A stretch of DNA of 64,000 nt from Bettongia penicillata ogilbyi (GCA_023548195.1 JAJHZJ010000496.1:9496070-9560069); one strand, 5' to 3'. Positions 31,315 through 42,655 are shown, counted from the first letter of the stretch. Program-made: numbers and translations. Notes: generated from the sequence alone by a model not told the origin.

Positions 31315-32185
31315 TTCAGCTATGATGATATTTACAAGGGTTGTTGAGCTATGAAGAGCTATTCACCTTTATTCTCAATGGTCTCACCTTGCTCTCCTGA
31401 ATTCTTGTCTGATTTTTATAGCTTCTCAGTGTCCCTGCCTATAGTAGCTTCTTTTTGCCCTTCTAATTTACTCCTTCTGGTCTCTTATAACCTGGAAAGC
31501 TAAATAACTAAGCACACTCAAACTATTTCTAAAGTATGAATCAAAAGGCTCCAAGTAAAGTGCAGCGACTTTATGGTATTAACCAAGGGGGTCACTTACT
31601 TTCATGTTTTTTAATTTAATTCTGCACATGCACAGTTAATGGGTAAGAGATCTCCAGATAAGTGAAGTCTTACTATAGATCATGTATCTACAAGGAAAGC
31701 TGCTTAGGGAATCCCTCACCCATAAATGAGGTGGAAAGAAAAGCTGAATGAATCCATTCCTGGCAAATAACATTTATTTTCTTTGACAGGGGAGGGAAAA
31801 GGAAACAGGAGGTTTGGGGATCAGAGTTGCTATTGTCTTGCCATTTCCCTCCTGAATTCATGCCATTTTAACAAATATTTACAGTGTCTTTTATGTCTTC
31901 AGAATGGTACTAAAAGGCAGAAGAAGCTAGGGTGAGGGTGGGGGAAGGCTGCTGCCATATAACCCATTCTAACCCAATCTAAAAACAGCTTCATTTTAAA
32001 ACTTCCCCTTCCATGAAATAAATTCATGTCCTGATCAATTCAGCAAATTCAAATTTTGGTCAATTCAAATTTACTGAGAGAGAAAACTTTCTCAGACTTA
32101 GGTGGGTGGAAACCAGAGATTTTCCTTTCCTGCAGTCCCCACAACTGCTCCTCTCCCCAAGAGTCACTTCAAGTTGAACGATAGA
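31315..32185. other. unassigned non-coding sequence
   Basis: Nothing recognised. The piece from 31740 to 31930 lacks simple sequence and could be old single-copy DNA. Confidence 0.35.
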
Positions 32186-32230
32186 CCGACAGACAGATAG
32201 ATAGACAGACAGGTAAGTAGATAGATAGAC

Positions 32231-32291
<61 letters not shown>

Positions 32292-32296
32292 GATAA
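32186..32296. repeat. (GATA)n microsatellite
   Basis: Imperfect GATA/GACA lead-in, then about 15 perfect GATA units to 32290, followed by a GAAA-rich tail. Confidence 0.95.
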
Positions 32297-33185
32297 AGAG
32301 AAAGAAAGAACAGAAAATGGATAAAGACAGATAAAGACCTTTTGATTTTAAATGACTTTACAGTTATATTCTTTCCCTATATTATTTGTTATAAGAAAAA
32401 TCACAAAATGAGCCAAGACTTCGATCACCCCTGACGGTACACTCAATGATCACCATATCATTGTTTGCTGCGTCTGCAGAGAGAACAAAATGCCTTTTTT
32501 CATCTCTACTTCAGGAACAGACTTTGACTAACACTTTTTTTTAATGAAGGAAGTAATTAAATGTCAACAGAAAGTCAGCATTAATCCTGGAAGTGACTGG
32601 AGTCACTGAGTGTGGTGGCAGGGGGATTAGATCTGTTGCCGCAGGTTCTGTCACCGCAGATCCCCGAGTCTTCCTGTTGTCTTAGAATGTCTTGAACAAT
32701 GGGATATTGACTCCTCGGTACTTTGTAACATTTCTAAACTGGAACCTTAGAATTTTGTGGGCACACAATCCCATGATTTCCTTTCCTCTCTTTAGAAAGC
32801 ATATAATCCTTCTTCCTAAAATGTATTTTCTATTCTTCCTTGCCTTGTTTCCCTCCCTCCACTTCCCTCTGACCTCACCCCTCCCCTCCTGCTATTATGT
32901 GCCTAAAAATACTGTGTAAGCAATTGGCAGACTAAGAAAATTAGCCCTCATTTACCATTAGTTACATTTGTTAAATTTTCCACTCCCCAATGCCCAGAAC
33001 TTCCAGCTGCTCTAATTAGCAGGATCTGACTTGACTTCCTTCAAGCTACCTATGAGTCAGGGATAGTTTTACATTCCTCCCTCAAGGAATTCACCTTTTG
33101 CCTGACAAACTTTTGATCTGATTTTTATTCACTGATTTAAAAAGAGGGGAAGGGGAGGTAGGTAACAATAAACTTTCCAGTCCGA
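32297..33185. other. unassigned; candidate conserved block at 32430-32620
   Basis: No repeat recognised. The 32430-32620 part (GTTTGCTGCGTCTGCAGAGA, GGAAGTAATTAAATGTCAAC, CAGCATTAATCCTGGAAGTG) has the AT-rich, non-repetitive texture of conserved regulatory DNA, without proof. Confidence 0.25.
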
Positions 33186-33187
33186 TG

Positions 33188-33295
33188 AAAGCAGGAATTC
33201 CTGAACTACAGGCACCTTGCTGTATACTGAGAATACAAATAAAAAACAGACAGATCCTGTCCTCAGGGAGCTTATGGTCATTGAGAGACTGTGGG
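33188..33295 (-). repeat. L2 LINE 3' end
   Basis: TGAGAATACAAATAAAAAAC, CCTGTCCTCAGGGAGCTTAT in reverse L2 order. Confidence 0.6.
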
Positions 33296-33321
33296 AGGAT
33301 AGCTTGCCATGGCCCTCTTAC

Positions 33322-33500
33322 CATCATAGAATTAGCTGGAAAGGACTCTAGAGGCAATGTGGTCCAACATGTTCCTCAATTTCTAGATAAGAAAACAGAG
33401 AACTAAAGAAAATCAAGTAAAGTAGGGAAAGAGCAGAGAGGTGAACCTAGGACCTCAGACCTCAATTGCTGAAAGTCTTGCCCCTTTCCTCCATTTTCTA
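33322..33500 (-). repeat. MIR-type SINE
   Basis: CATAGAATTAGCTGGAAAGG, TGTGGTCCAACATGTTCCTC and AAGAAAACAGAGAACTAAAG. Confidence 0.6.
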
Positions 33501-33504
33501 CTTT

Positions 33505-33575
33505 ACACTGATGAACCTAGAATTAAACTTGAGGTCAGGGATTGTCTTAGTCTCTTTGTATCCAACACACCTACC
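33505..33575 (+). repeat. short L2 3' piece
   Basis: AACTTGAGGTCAGGGATTGT and CTTTGTATCCAACACACCTA. Confidence 0.4.
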
Positions 33576-34040
33576 AGGATTCATACTGGTATAAATATTT
33601 TTAATAACAAATATTAGTAATAGTTTATTAATTTTTAATAAATTCATGAATATTTTAAAATAAAATTGATTTTTTTGTTCAATTTTAACTAAATGAAAAA
33701 AATGATTTTTACTTTAGCTAAATGGCCCTTGGCACTAACCGTGTTTTAAACCAACTGGACCAGCAGTCCCACAGATGTAGAACAGTGCCAATGATCAATC
33801 CTATCCCGTAGCGCTAGGTTTTGTTTATTTGTTTCAGGAGAACTGGCCAAGCACCTAGGCTCATCGTGATAACACCCTGATGCTTTTGGGGAAGGTCCTC
33901 TATCTGTAACTGTCATTTGCCCTGAAAAGTTCCACTGCCAATACCACAATGCCAACTCATTCCTGCTTTCTGAATCATTTAGCCTAAGCATGGTGTGATT
34001 AGAAAGGCATTTGTATATGTATCCGGCATTAAATCAAGCT
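33576..34040. other. unassigned, AT-rich at the left
   Basis: TAATAAAT-type AT-rich sequence to about 33720, then unassigned text. Confidence 0.35.
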
Positions 34041-34044
34041 GTAA

Positions 34045-34205
34045 TAATGAAACCTGCCATTTCTATAGTTCTGAACTTACATAGTCTCATTAGAATCTCC
34101 TAATAATCCTGTGAAGTTGGCACAGCAGCTATTAGTTTCTCTGTTTTACAGTTGAGGAAGTAGAAACTCATGCAAGTTAAGTGGCTTGCCAATGCCATAG
34201 TTCCA
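34045..34205 (-). repeat. MIR-type SINE
   Basis: CTCCTAATAATCCTGTGAAG, GTTTTACAGTTGAGGAAGTA and AAGTTAAGTGGCTTGCCAAT. Confidence 0.65.
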
Positions 34206-34211
34206 TAGATA

Positions 34212-34340
34212 CCATTAAACAGACAAGTATATATTTAGTGCCTTCCACATGCCAGGTACCGCACTAAGCACTAAGGAAACCTGAATGACTAACGTGCAAT
34301 CATCCCTTCCCTCAAGGAACTTAGATTCTAATGAAGGAGC

Positions 34341-34345
<5 letters not shown>
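34212..34345 (-). repeat. L2 LINE 3' end
   Basis: TGCCAGGTACCGCACTAAGC, CATCCCTTCCCTCAAGGAAC, TTAGATTCTAATGAAGGAGC. A further piece of the same L2 may lie at about 34540-34700 (TGAATCTTGAAAGAGACCAG) beyond the microsatellite. Confidence 0.65.
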
Positions 34346-34392
<47 letters not shown>

Positions 34393-34505
34393 CTGTCTCT
34401 GTCTCTGACATGCATAATATATGTATATATACACACATATGTCTATATACACACATATACTTTATTTACACACATTTCCTATATACACATATGTATACAC
34501 ACATA
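34346..34505. repeat. (CT)n followed by ACATAT-type repeat
   Basis: (CT)19 to 34384, GTCTCT interruptions, then TATATACACACATATG-type sequence. It separates two L2 segments. Confidence 0.9.
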
Positions 34506-35087
34506 CACAAAATGAATGAGGCCGTTTGAAGAGGTTTGCTTCTATAAACCCGTAGCTGGAGGCAACAGAAAAGGCTTCATGTGTCCCTAGAGTTGAATCT
34601 TGAAAGAGACCAGAGATTTGAAGAGTCAGAGATGGAGAGGAAGGACATTCGGACATGGAGGATAGACATTTCAAAGACAGAAATGGAAGATGATGTTCTC
34701 TGTGAACAGACCAATGAGTAAGCTCCTAGCTAACAGTTGTCAGAGATGGAATTAGAGCATCTTTCTACCTCTAAATTATGCATGCACTCTATCCACGATA
34801 CTCCACCGTCTCACTCCTCAGCAATATTACTGAATGTCCAATCCTTCCCATGAATTCTGAGTAGGAGACAGATTCACTGGAAACCTGCTTTGAATCTATT
34901 TGTTTGTATTACATTAGGTTGCCAACCCCAGAGGATCGGTTTTAGCTTCTAACAGCATCAGCAATCGGTCAGGTCATTTTTTCCATACATTCTAAACTCC
35001 TAACCAGCTCATCATGGTGATTTGCCTCCCCATCTAAATGCTTTTTTTGCTTACTGACTATATCATCTTTTCAAGTATCTGTGTTTC
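34506..35087. other. mostly unassigned, with a likely L2 segment at its start
   Basis: Apart from the L2-like part at 34540-34700, nothing is recognised. Confidence 0.35.
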
Positions 35088-35216
35088 ACTTGGAAAGATA
35101 CTGGATTCTTGTCTTAGTTGGGATGCTGCTCAGTGGTTCAATAACATCAGGGAAGTCATTTCCCTTCACTAGTCCTTGGCTTTCTCATTGGTTAAATGAG
35201 AAGGTTGAAATCAATC
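35088..35216 (+). repeat. MIR-type SINE, decayed
   Basis: GAAGTCATTTCCCTTCACTA and TTTCTCATTGGTTAAATGAG. Confidence 0.5.
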
Positions 35217-35224
35217 AAAAAACC

Positions 35225-35885
35225 CTTACCAAACGTTTACTCAATGTCAGGCACTATGCTAAGTGCAGGTAATATAAAGAAAAAAGGAGGAAACAGTCCC
35301 TGTCCTCAAAGACCTTCTATTGTAATGTAAGAAATAACATGTACTAATTCAAGCCAATACAAGGCAATCTTAGAAAACATAAACAATTGAGATTGGGGGA
35401 CCAGAAAAAAAAATCTTTTCTTACAAAAGATAACCTTTGAAAAAAATCACTGAAGTTAAAAGGCAGAGATGAAGAGTGAGAATATTCCAGTGATGGAGAC
35501 AATCCAATGCAAAGGCACAGAAATAGAATGTATTAGGGGAGTAGAAAGACTCAGTGGACAGCACTGTAGTATGTGAGCTCTTCAAGGGCGGGAGCTGTGT
35601 CTTTCTTTTTATCCCTAGCACTTAGCACAGTGACTGCCACATAGTAGATGACTAATATTTATTTACTGACTGAATGAGAAGGGTAGTGGATAATAAAGCT
35701 GAAAAGTATGGAAGAACCAGGTCATAAAGGGCTTTAAATGATAAACAGATGACTGCATGTTTGATCCTGATGGTAAGAGAGCTCCTGGAGTTTCCTGATT
35801 AGGGGAGTTGTGTGGATCTGTCACTGAGAAAATCACTTTGGCAGCTAGTGAAGAATATATTGGGCAAGAAGAAAATTTGGTGACT
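35225..35885 (-). repeat. L2 LINE 3' region, split by a second L2 piece
   Basis: Left: GTCAGGCACTATGCTAAGTG, GTCCCTGTCCTCAAAGACCT, CCAATGCAAAGGCACAGAAA. Right: GTCATAAAGGGCTTTAAATG and AGAAAATCACTTTGGCAGCT. A plus-oriented L2 tail sits in between at 35570-35682. Confidence 0.6.
35570..35682 (+). repeat. L2 3' tail inside an opposite-strand L2
   Basis: TGAGCTCTTCAAGGGCGGGA, CCCTAGCACTTAGCACAGTG, CCACATAGTAGATGACTAAT, TATTTACTGACTGAATGAGA: a complete L2 tail in plus orientation. Confidence 0.7.
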
Positions 35886-36355
35886 ATTGACTCACCTTCC
35901 TTTCCATGGTCTGCTTTCCAGGTGAATTTTTCAGCTCAAAGGTCACCTTTTGTGGGGAAACCCCCTGACATACTGGAAATGTGATCCTGGGCAAGTTAAC
36001 TTCTCAGTATTTTTGGCATCTAAGAACACACATTTTTAGGGGGAAGATGCTGACCTGGAACCACTTAAGCTTTCTTTCAAATCAGTCTTTTAAATTTCGA
36101 ACATCCTGGCTTAGATAATGTTTTTCACTGTCTGCCACTGGGTTTCTCCTTTATACTTGAACTTCACTTCCTCTTCATGAACTTCACTTCCTCTTCAGCT
36201 TCATGTTGTAAAATGTAGCTTTCTCTGGGACATAGAACAGTCACGGCCATCCGTAAGAAGCCTTTTCTACCCCGTCCACCCCTTATGTTGCATCTGCTTT
36301 GGAAGTAAACTTGTATTTACTCATATGTGTGCATTTCATGTGATTGAAAAATATA
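35886..36355. other. unassigned, with a 20 bp tandem duplication
   Basis: TGAACTTCACTTCCTCTTCA occurs twice head to tail at 36158-36177 and 36178-36197. Otherwise unassigned; a weak MIR trace (TGATCCTGGGCAAGTTAACT) near 35981. Confidence 0.5.
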
Positions 36356-36357
36356 AC

Positions 36358-36432
36358 CTCCTTGAGGCTCAAGATACTTTCATTTCTGATTTTGTTATCT
36401 CCAGGACTTAGCACAGTGCCTGACAGTCATAA
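36358..36432 (+). repeat. L2 LINE 3' piece
   Basis: CTCCTTGAGGCTCAAGATAC and CCAGGACTTAGCACAGTGCC. Confidence 0.6.
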
Positions 36433-36597
36433 TTTTCAATCCCCTCCCCTTTCCCTATGTTCACACAAAGAGAAACATTACAGGGTTTTGGAAACTTTCT
36501 TGTTTTTTAGCAAATGACAGTCAAATACATTAGGAGACAGCTAGTTCTTAACTTGAGATCTCCCTTAGGTTTTCCTTTATTAAAGTTAGTTTTATAA

Positions 36598-36795
36598 AAG
36601 CTTTTCATTTATTAAGGTTGACAAAGTACTTTCTTGCTAACCACTCTGAGGTAGGTGGCATAAGTTTTTACTTATTTATTTATTTTCATTTACATATGAG
36701 GAAAGGAAAATGAGCCTGAGAGATGTTCATTGACGTAGTCGTAATCACTGGAATGAGGGTCCAAGCAGAGCTGTAGGTAGTCTAAGAATTTCTCA
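36598..36795 (-). repeat. MIR-type SINE, decayed
   Basis: CACTCTGAGGTAGGTGGCAT, TTTACATATGAGGAAAGGAA, then a worn core. Confidence 0.55.
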
Positions 36796-37202
36796 GGTTT
36801 AAGGTCTTATCCTTTTTCCAACATTCTCTAGTGAGTCCTTTCCTCTGACTTCATGGATCCTTCCTACCCCTTCTCCGGAATCCCTCTAATCTGGATCCTA
36901 ATTAGATACTGGCTTAATTTGGACACTTAGTAGAAACAGCCATCTCCAGTTAACCTTGCTAATCAGTGGTCCTTTACCCGGGACATCCAATAGACTTCCC
37001 ACCTTTCTACCAAGCACCTGGCTTTCTCTTCTGCTGTATCCTGATTGGCCTTCTGGGGAGGATGGGGAGTGAGGGGCAGCCCAACTGTCCAAAAGAGGAC
37101 TGGAGGAGACCTAGAATCTGAAACTGAGTGCCAGCACAGGAGAGGGGCGGCATATAGAACCATATGCACACAAATAATTAATTAAATTAAAATATCCTTA
37201 AG
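36796..37202. other. unassigned non-coding sequence
   Basis: Nothing recognised; frames of about 65 codons on the minus strand without domains. Confidence 0.35.
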
Positions 37203-37470
37203 TTCCGTTTCAAGGTTCAGTTCAAATTCTCCCTTCTGCGGAAGGCCTTTCAGGATCCCTTCTGCTACTTGTACCCTCCTTTTTCATATTACTTTTCATT
37301 GATTCTATATATTTTTTATTTGTACCTAGTTCTTTATAAATTACCTCCTCATTAGACTGAGCTCTTTGAAGGGAGGACTGCTACTGCCCTTCTTTGAATC
37401 CCTGAGTTTAGTATGTTGCCTAGCATTCATTAAGTGCTCAATAAATTATGGCTGATTAATTGATTGATTA
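37203..37470 (+). repeat. L2 LINE 3' region
   Basis: CAGTTCAAATTCTCCCTTCT, GGAAGGCCTTTCAGGATCCC, GACTGAGCTCTTTGAAGGGA, CATTAAGTGCTCAATAAATT. Confidence 0.75.
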
Positions 37471-37755
37471 AATACAAGGTAATTTCAGGGTGAGGAGCAT
37501 TAAAAACTGTTTAAATCAGGACAGGTCTCCTCTCTGGGGGTACCAAGTGGGATGAAGGCAGTTAGGGATGCAAGGAGTGAACTGACACCATTTCTCCACC
37601 CAGATAGGAAGGATTCCAGACACCGTACTTAAAAAGAACATTCAGTCATTCTCTTCCCATCTTGCTCACTCCTTTAAATCCGTGGTGAAGACAGAAAGCA
37701 TTCCGGGCATTAGGCAAAGGATTCAGTGTCAACTGGGGGGAAGGTTAACTATGTC
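37471..37755. other. unassigned non-coding sequence
   Basis: Nothing recognised. Confidence 0.35.
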
Positions 37756-37756
37756 A

Positions 37757-37942
37757 GTCTGACTAGAACCAAGAGTATATAAAGGAACAAACCTGTATTC
37801 AGGCTGGAAGGATACTTTGGAATCAAATTATAAAGGGTTCTAAATTCCAAATGGCAGGGTTCCTATTTTATCCAAGATTTATAGGGAATCACAGTCTTGT
37901 TGAGCAGAAGAGTAACATGGTCAAGCTTCAGCTTTAGGGGAA
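37757..37942 (-). repeat. L2 LINE fragment
   Basis: TCAAATTATAAAGGGTTCTA, GGGAATCACAGTCTTGTTGA and GCAGAAGAGTAACATGGTCA match the part of L2 upstream of the tail, in reverse. Confidence 0.55.
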
Positions 37943-37949
37943 AAAAGGA

Positions 37950-38140
37950 GGCAATACGTGGTCATGGGAAGACTATTGAACTCAAAAGCAGAGGACCTGG
38001 GTTTGAGTCTCAGCTCTACCAGTTAATGCTATGTGACCATGGGCACATCACATGACTATTCTGTGCCTTAGTTTCCTTATCTACAAAATGAGATTGGACC
38101 ATGAGGTCTGTTCCAGCTCCATACCTTGTTCTTATCTGCT
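37950..38140 (+). repeat. MIR-type SINE, near full length
   Basis: GACCTGGGTTTGAGTCTCAG, TGCTATGTGACCATGGGCAC, TAGTTTCCTTATCTACAAAA, GGTCTGTTCCAGCTCCATAC. Confidence 0.75.
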
Positions 38141-39287
38141 GACTGAAGAATAGATTGAAAAAGGGACAAGATGGCCATTGATTTATTGATTTGAGAGGTC
38201 TCCCCAAGGGGGTGAGACCTGAGGAGAAACCCCAAGAAAACAGGCTTCCTTTATTAACATCTGTGTGTATAGGAAGACTGGGGCAGATAAACATTATGGG
38301 GATAATTCTGTAACACCATGCTCCAAATGATCCAGGTTTCATGCCCATACATCACTCAACCCTGCCATAGCTCGCTGCTAGCAGTGAGCCTTTCTGCTCA
38401 GTTTCTCTGCCTGGTGAGGCCGTATTAAAAACATCCTTTGGGCCCTTGCCTAGAGTGTTGTTGCCAGGCAGCAGAGAGAGTTCTGCAGCAAGAGCCTGGG
38501 GAGGAGGGGAAAGGAGAGAAGAGAACGAAATCAGGGGAAGAGGGGAGAGAATAGGAGAGGATTTGGAGAACATGGGGAGGCGGGCATAAGAACTGGAAAT
38601 TGTTGAGCCAGAATTTCATCTCCGTGTCATCTTTCATGTTCCAGGAACATAATGGGCCAATAAGCCGAGACTTAGAGGAGTAAGCAAGATGGGAAGAGAA
38701 TGGTTGAATGTCATTATTAAGTATAGTGTCTGGAATCCTTCCTATTTGGGTGGAGAAATGGTCTCAGTTCAGTTTTTTTTTTCCCTAAACACAGTTTGCC
38801 TGGCAAATCCAGGTCCATAAAGATCTATCATGGACGATATCAGCTTCTCCATGTCCCTGCACAATTGATACATCCAATTTTTCAGGCTTATAAATGAAGG
38901 AAATGTAGTGCTGCAGTCTCAGCCAAGTGTCATGGAATAGAAAACCAGAGGCTCTAGGGAGTTTAACCCTCTGTGGCACCTTTAATAAAAGCCTCTTCCA
39001 GCAATTATCATGAATGACACTGCAGGGAAAGGATGAGAATCTCAGGCTCAGGAACCATTTCCATAACTCGGGAGGTAAGACTGGAGCCTCGTCCCTAGGC
39101 AATGAAGTATAGAATGCATTGGTAAATCATGTCCTTTCAAGAAAAAGAAATAGTTTAGCGATTAGATAGGAAAAAAAATCATTAACTGCCTATCAGCTCT
39201 GTCTTGTGGTAGTCTCTGTCTCCCCATCACAATTCAGTTCCCTTGGACCTCTTTCTCCATAGGTCTTTGTGTCCTGAGTTTCAAAGT
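38141..39287. other. unassigned 1.1 kb stretch with a purine tract
   Basis: A GA-rich tract lies at about 38495-38580. The 105-110 codon minus frames at 38016-38348 and 38785-39102 have no domain. No repeat recognised. Confidence 0.35.
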
Positions 39288-39480
39288 TGAAGAGTGTGGT
39301 ACCCTGGTTCTGAAATCAAAGGGCATGCATTCAAATCTGGCCTTTGATGCTTAAACCTGTAAAATCTTAAGCAATTTACTTAACTTTCCTGGGCCTCAGT
39401 TTGCTTGTGAAGTGAGGCACATGATTTAGATGACCTCTGAGGTCCCTTTCTGTTCTATACCTGTGTTCCTCTGATACACA
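39288..39480 (+). repeat. MIR-type SINE
   Basis: CATTCAAATCTGGCCTTTGA, CTTTCCTGGGCCTCAGTTTG and CCTCTGAGGTCCCTTTCTGT. Confidence 0.7.
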
Positions 39481-40065
39481 CAATTTCTCCCACAACCCAA
39501 TTGAATTTCTCTTCCAAAGTTGCACTGGTGGCATGATCTATGCGACTTGTCCCAGGTGACAGAATTACCATTACAGCACGGTTGGCACCTTGTGGTTTAC
39601 ATCAGTCTGTTCTAGAGGATGTCTCTGAGACAAATCTCAGTCAGTCCAGGGTTTTAAAAGAATTGAGCTGTAATCTTATTAAAATGACTGGCCTGGGAGT
39701 TGTGCAAAAAAGGAGGGGCAGATGGCAGCACAGGGCTCTGCAAGCTGGCCCGGATGTCCCCCACACAAAGCCTCTCAGTTTGCCAACCTTCCGAGCTGCC
39801 TGCTACTCCATTGGCTGGGCTCCAGTGGAAACAGACACTGATTTTTATTTAGATGTTTGATTATTCCTGTTAATAAAATAGAACAGGAACAGAAGGTTCA
39901 CTCAAAACAAACAATGTATTTACAGATAGGTTTATTTTCTGAATGCACATTTGAAAGCTCTGGAAATGGCAAGTTCTTCTGTCCAAAGACAGAAACTAGG
40001 AGGCAATGTAGAACGGGCCAGGTCACAATGGCAGAGATGTGAACAAAGGTCTTGGAAGGGCATAC
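39481..40065. other. candidate conserved non-coding block
   Basis: No repeat recognised. It holds a 106-codon plus frame (39540-39860) without a domain. Features are GGCACCTTGTGGTTTACATC, with a RUNX-like TGTGGTTT, an inverted CCAAT box in CTACTCCATTGGCTGGGCTC, and AT-rich text around 39850-39900. Texture suggests old single-copy DNA. Confidence 0.3.
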
Positions 40066-40069
40066 TGAG

Positions 40070-40255
40070 CAAGGTTCTGTTTATGTCTCTGTTTCTGTCC
40101 CTATGTCTGTCTGTCTCTCTCCCCCTCCTTTCTTTCTTCCCTCCTACTCTTCCTCCCTTACTTCCCTCTCTCCCCTATGTCTGTCTGTAATAGTCTCCCT
40201 ATGTCTAGTTATCTGTCTCTGTCTCTGTGTTTGTCTCTCTGGCTATGCTTAAATG
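40070..40255. repeat. CT/GTCT-rich simple sequence
   Basis: Pyrimidine-rich, TGTCTGTCTC-type imperfect repeats. Confidence 0.85.
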
Positions 40256-40287
40256 GATAGATAGAGGTATAGAGAAATATATTTCCA

Positions 40288-40340
40288 TATCTATCTATAG
40301 ATAGATAAATTTATATGTATATATGTGTATCTATCTATCC

Positions 40341-40389
<49 letters not shown>
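40288..40389. repeat. 20 bp perfect palindrome followed by (ATCT)n
   Basis: TATCTATCTATAGATAGATA at 40288-40307 equals its own reverse complement. An (ATCT)n run of about 15 units follows from 40329. Confidence 0.95.
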
Positions 40390-41197
40390 AACTCTCTCTT
40401 TCTCCCTTCCTCTGTGTGTGTGTATGTGTGCATGCATGCGTATTACATCTTGGAGCATAAAGAAATAAGGGGAGATGACATCCCAATTGGAGACAGAGGC
40501 ATGGGTTGTAAAGAGTATGCCACAATAAAGGTGGCATACATCTGCATAATGAGGAAAGTGGGTATTTGGGCTCACATCCTGCCACAGGACTCCTGAGCAG
40601 TGCCCTGAATGGGGTGAGGGAGGATGATAACTCACACATCAGAGACATCAGCAAAGGTCACAGTCATTCCTGAATTTTCCTGACCCAATGAAGATTATTC
40701 AGATATTCTGCAGCAGGGACATGATTTCACGTAAGAGCAGTAGAATAGGTCAAGTCAATATAAAAGGATGGGGAAAACAAAACAAAACAAAACAAAATAT
40801 TAATTTAAATTTTAAAAAAATTCTCAAGTGCCCACAGCCTAGCTGAAAATTCAAGGACAAATATGAAAGAGATTTGCAGAGTGATTGGCCCAGATGTTGT
40901 GGCTAACAGGCGAGTAAATCCACAGACAGAAGCAGTGACAATGTCATTAACAGGAGATGCCGGAACAGTTTTTTTTTAAAGTGTATTTGAAGGAATGCCA
41001 GGATATTTATAGAAAAGAGGCTGGTCTTCCAACAAAATACCTGCAGGATGAATGTCCCCAGACTATGGCATACCACATGATTGAGACTTTGTCTAGACAG
41101 CCCAGTGGGAGAGTAGAATCATAACTCTGGCCACCTAGAGGCTCTGTAGAATTTCTATGGACACTCAGGTTATTGTAGGATATTATAAAAATAATTG
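40390..41197. other. unassigned; candidate conserved block at 40830-41160
   Basis: A TGTG/CATG simple stretch opens the region. The 40830-41160 part (GAGTGATTGGCCCAGATGTT, CAGTGACAATGTCATTAACA, TACCTGCAGGATGAATGTCC) is non-repetitive and unassigned. Confidence 0.25.
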
Positions 41198-41435
41198 AAA
41201 TCCTTCCTACAACCCTTTAAATACACCATCTCATTCTAGCCTCACAAACATCTGGTAAAGATGAGTATGCAATAGATAGTATCTCCATTTTATAAATGAG
41301 GAAACTGAGGCTCTAAGAGGGTTAGTGACCTGTCCAGGGTCACATGGCAAGTAAGTATCATGGGCAGGGTTTGAAGTCATGCTTCCCTTAATTTCAGGTC
41401 TGGGGTTCTTACCACTATATACCATACTACCTTGT
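41198..41435 (-). repeat. MIR-type SINE
   Basis: CTCCATTTTATAAATGAGGA, AACTGAGGCTCTAAGAGGGT, CTGTCCAGGGTCACATGGCA and CCACTATATACCATACTACC. Confidence 0.75.
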
Positions 41436-41748
41436 GAGTTTTTTTTTGAAAGAGAGCAAGGAAGACTAAACTTCTTGTGTTATGTATCAGTAGTTCCACG
41501 TTACATGCTCTTCACATCCTTCCATTCCACTCCTAACTAAGCCTTATTCATTTCCCCAAAAAGATTCCATCTTATTCCTCTATAGGTAACCAGAGAGCCT
41601 CCCTGCTTCTTCAGAGGCACTGGGGGCTGTTCCAGAATTTAGTCACATGCCCACACCCCAAACAAAGAATCTCCAAAGAGAGGTAAGAAAGAAACCTTAG
41701 GGGGCCTGGGCAAAGTTATACTGCCCCTCTTCAAAGTAGGGCCATGAA
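41436..41748. other. unassigned non-coding sequence
   Basis: Nothing recognised. Confidence 0.35.
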
Positions 41749-42041
<293 letters not shown>

Positions 42042-42655
42042 TATATGTATATGTATATATGTGTGTGTCTATTTTTCTTTCAGTTGTTTCAGTCGTATCC
42101 GATTCTTCATGAGCCCATTTGGGGTTTTCTTGGTAAAGAAATTGAAGTGTTTTGCCATTTCCTTCACCAGTTCATTTTACAGATGAGGAAACAGAGTTAA
42201 GTGACTTGCTTGAGGTCACACAGTTGTTAAGTGCCAGAGGTCAGATTTGAACTCAGGTCTTCTTAACTGCCCTCTATATGTGTATATTCACATATAAGCA
42301 TATATATGCCTGTATATTCACCTATAAACATATATGTTTGTATTTATGTATATGTATGCATAAATATATAGTAGAAAGACATGTGTACTATATATTTTTA
42401 TATGTATATGTGATATGAGAATATTATATAGCATATAAATACTTATGTACATATATTAATTAATTATTAAATATGTATTAATACATATATTTCTTGAATG
42501 CATAGCATATTGTATATGTGTAATGCTACATATAGTATAATAATATATAGTTTATAATGTGTGTATTACATATGAATAGTATAGTACTATATATGTACTA
42601 AACATACTACATAGGGTAGGTATACATTTGGATATTTATAATATATATTCATCCA
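42042..42655. repeat. TATATG/TATA-rich simple sequence with an embedded SINE
   Basis: Apart from the SINE at 42078-42278, this is diverged TATA/CATATA sequence such as ATTAATTAATTATTAAATAT. Confidence 0.8.
42078..42278 (-). mobile_element. Mar-1-type CORE-SINE, 5' truncated
   Basis: GATTCTTCATGAGCCCATTT, GGGGTTTTCTTGGTAAAGAA, GAGGAAACAGAGTTAAGTGA and CAGATTTGAACTCAGGTCTT; the tRNA head is mostly missing. Confidence 0.85.

Noticed and set aside
32186..32296. Regular repeat array that could be taken for a CRISPR or satellite
   Set aside because: The unit is 4 bp (GATA) with no spacers; a plain microsatellite.
38785..39102. 105-codon minus frame
   Set aside because: No domain, no splice context and no similarity recognised; similar lengths arise by chance elsewhere in the window.
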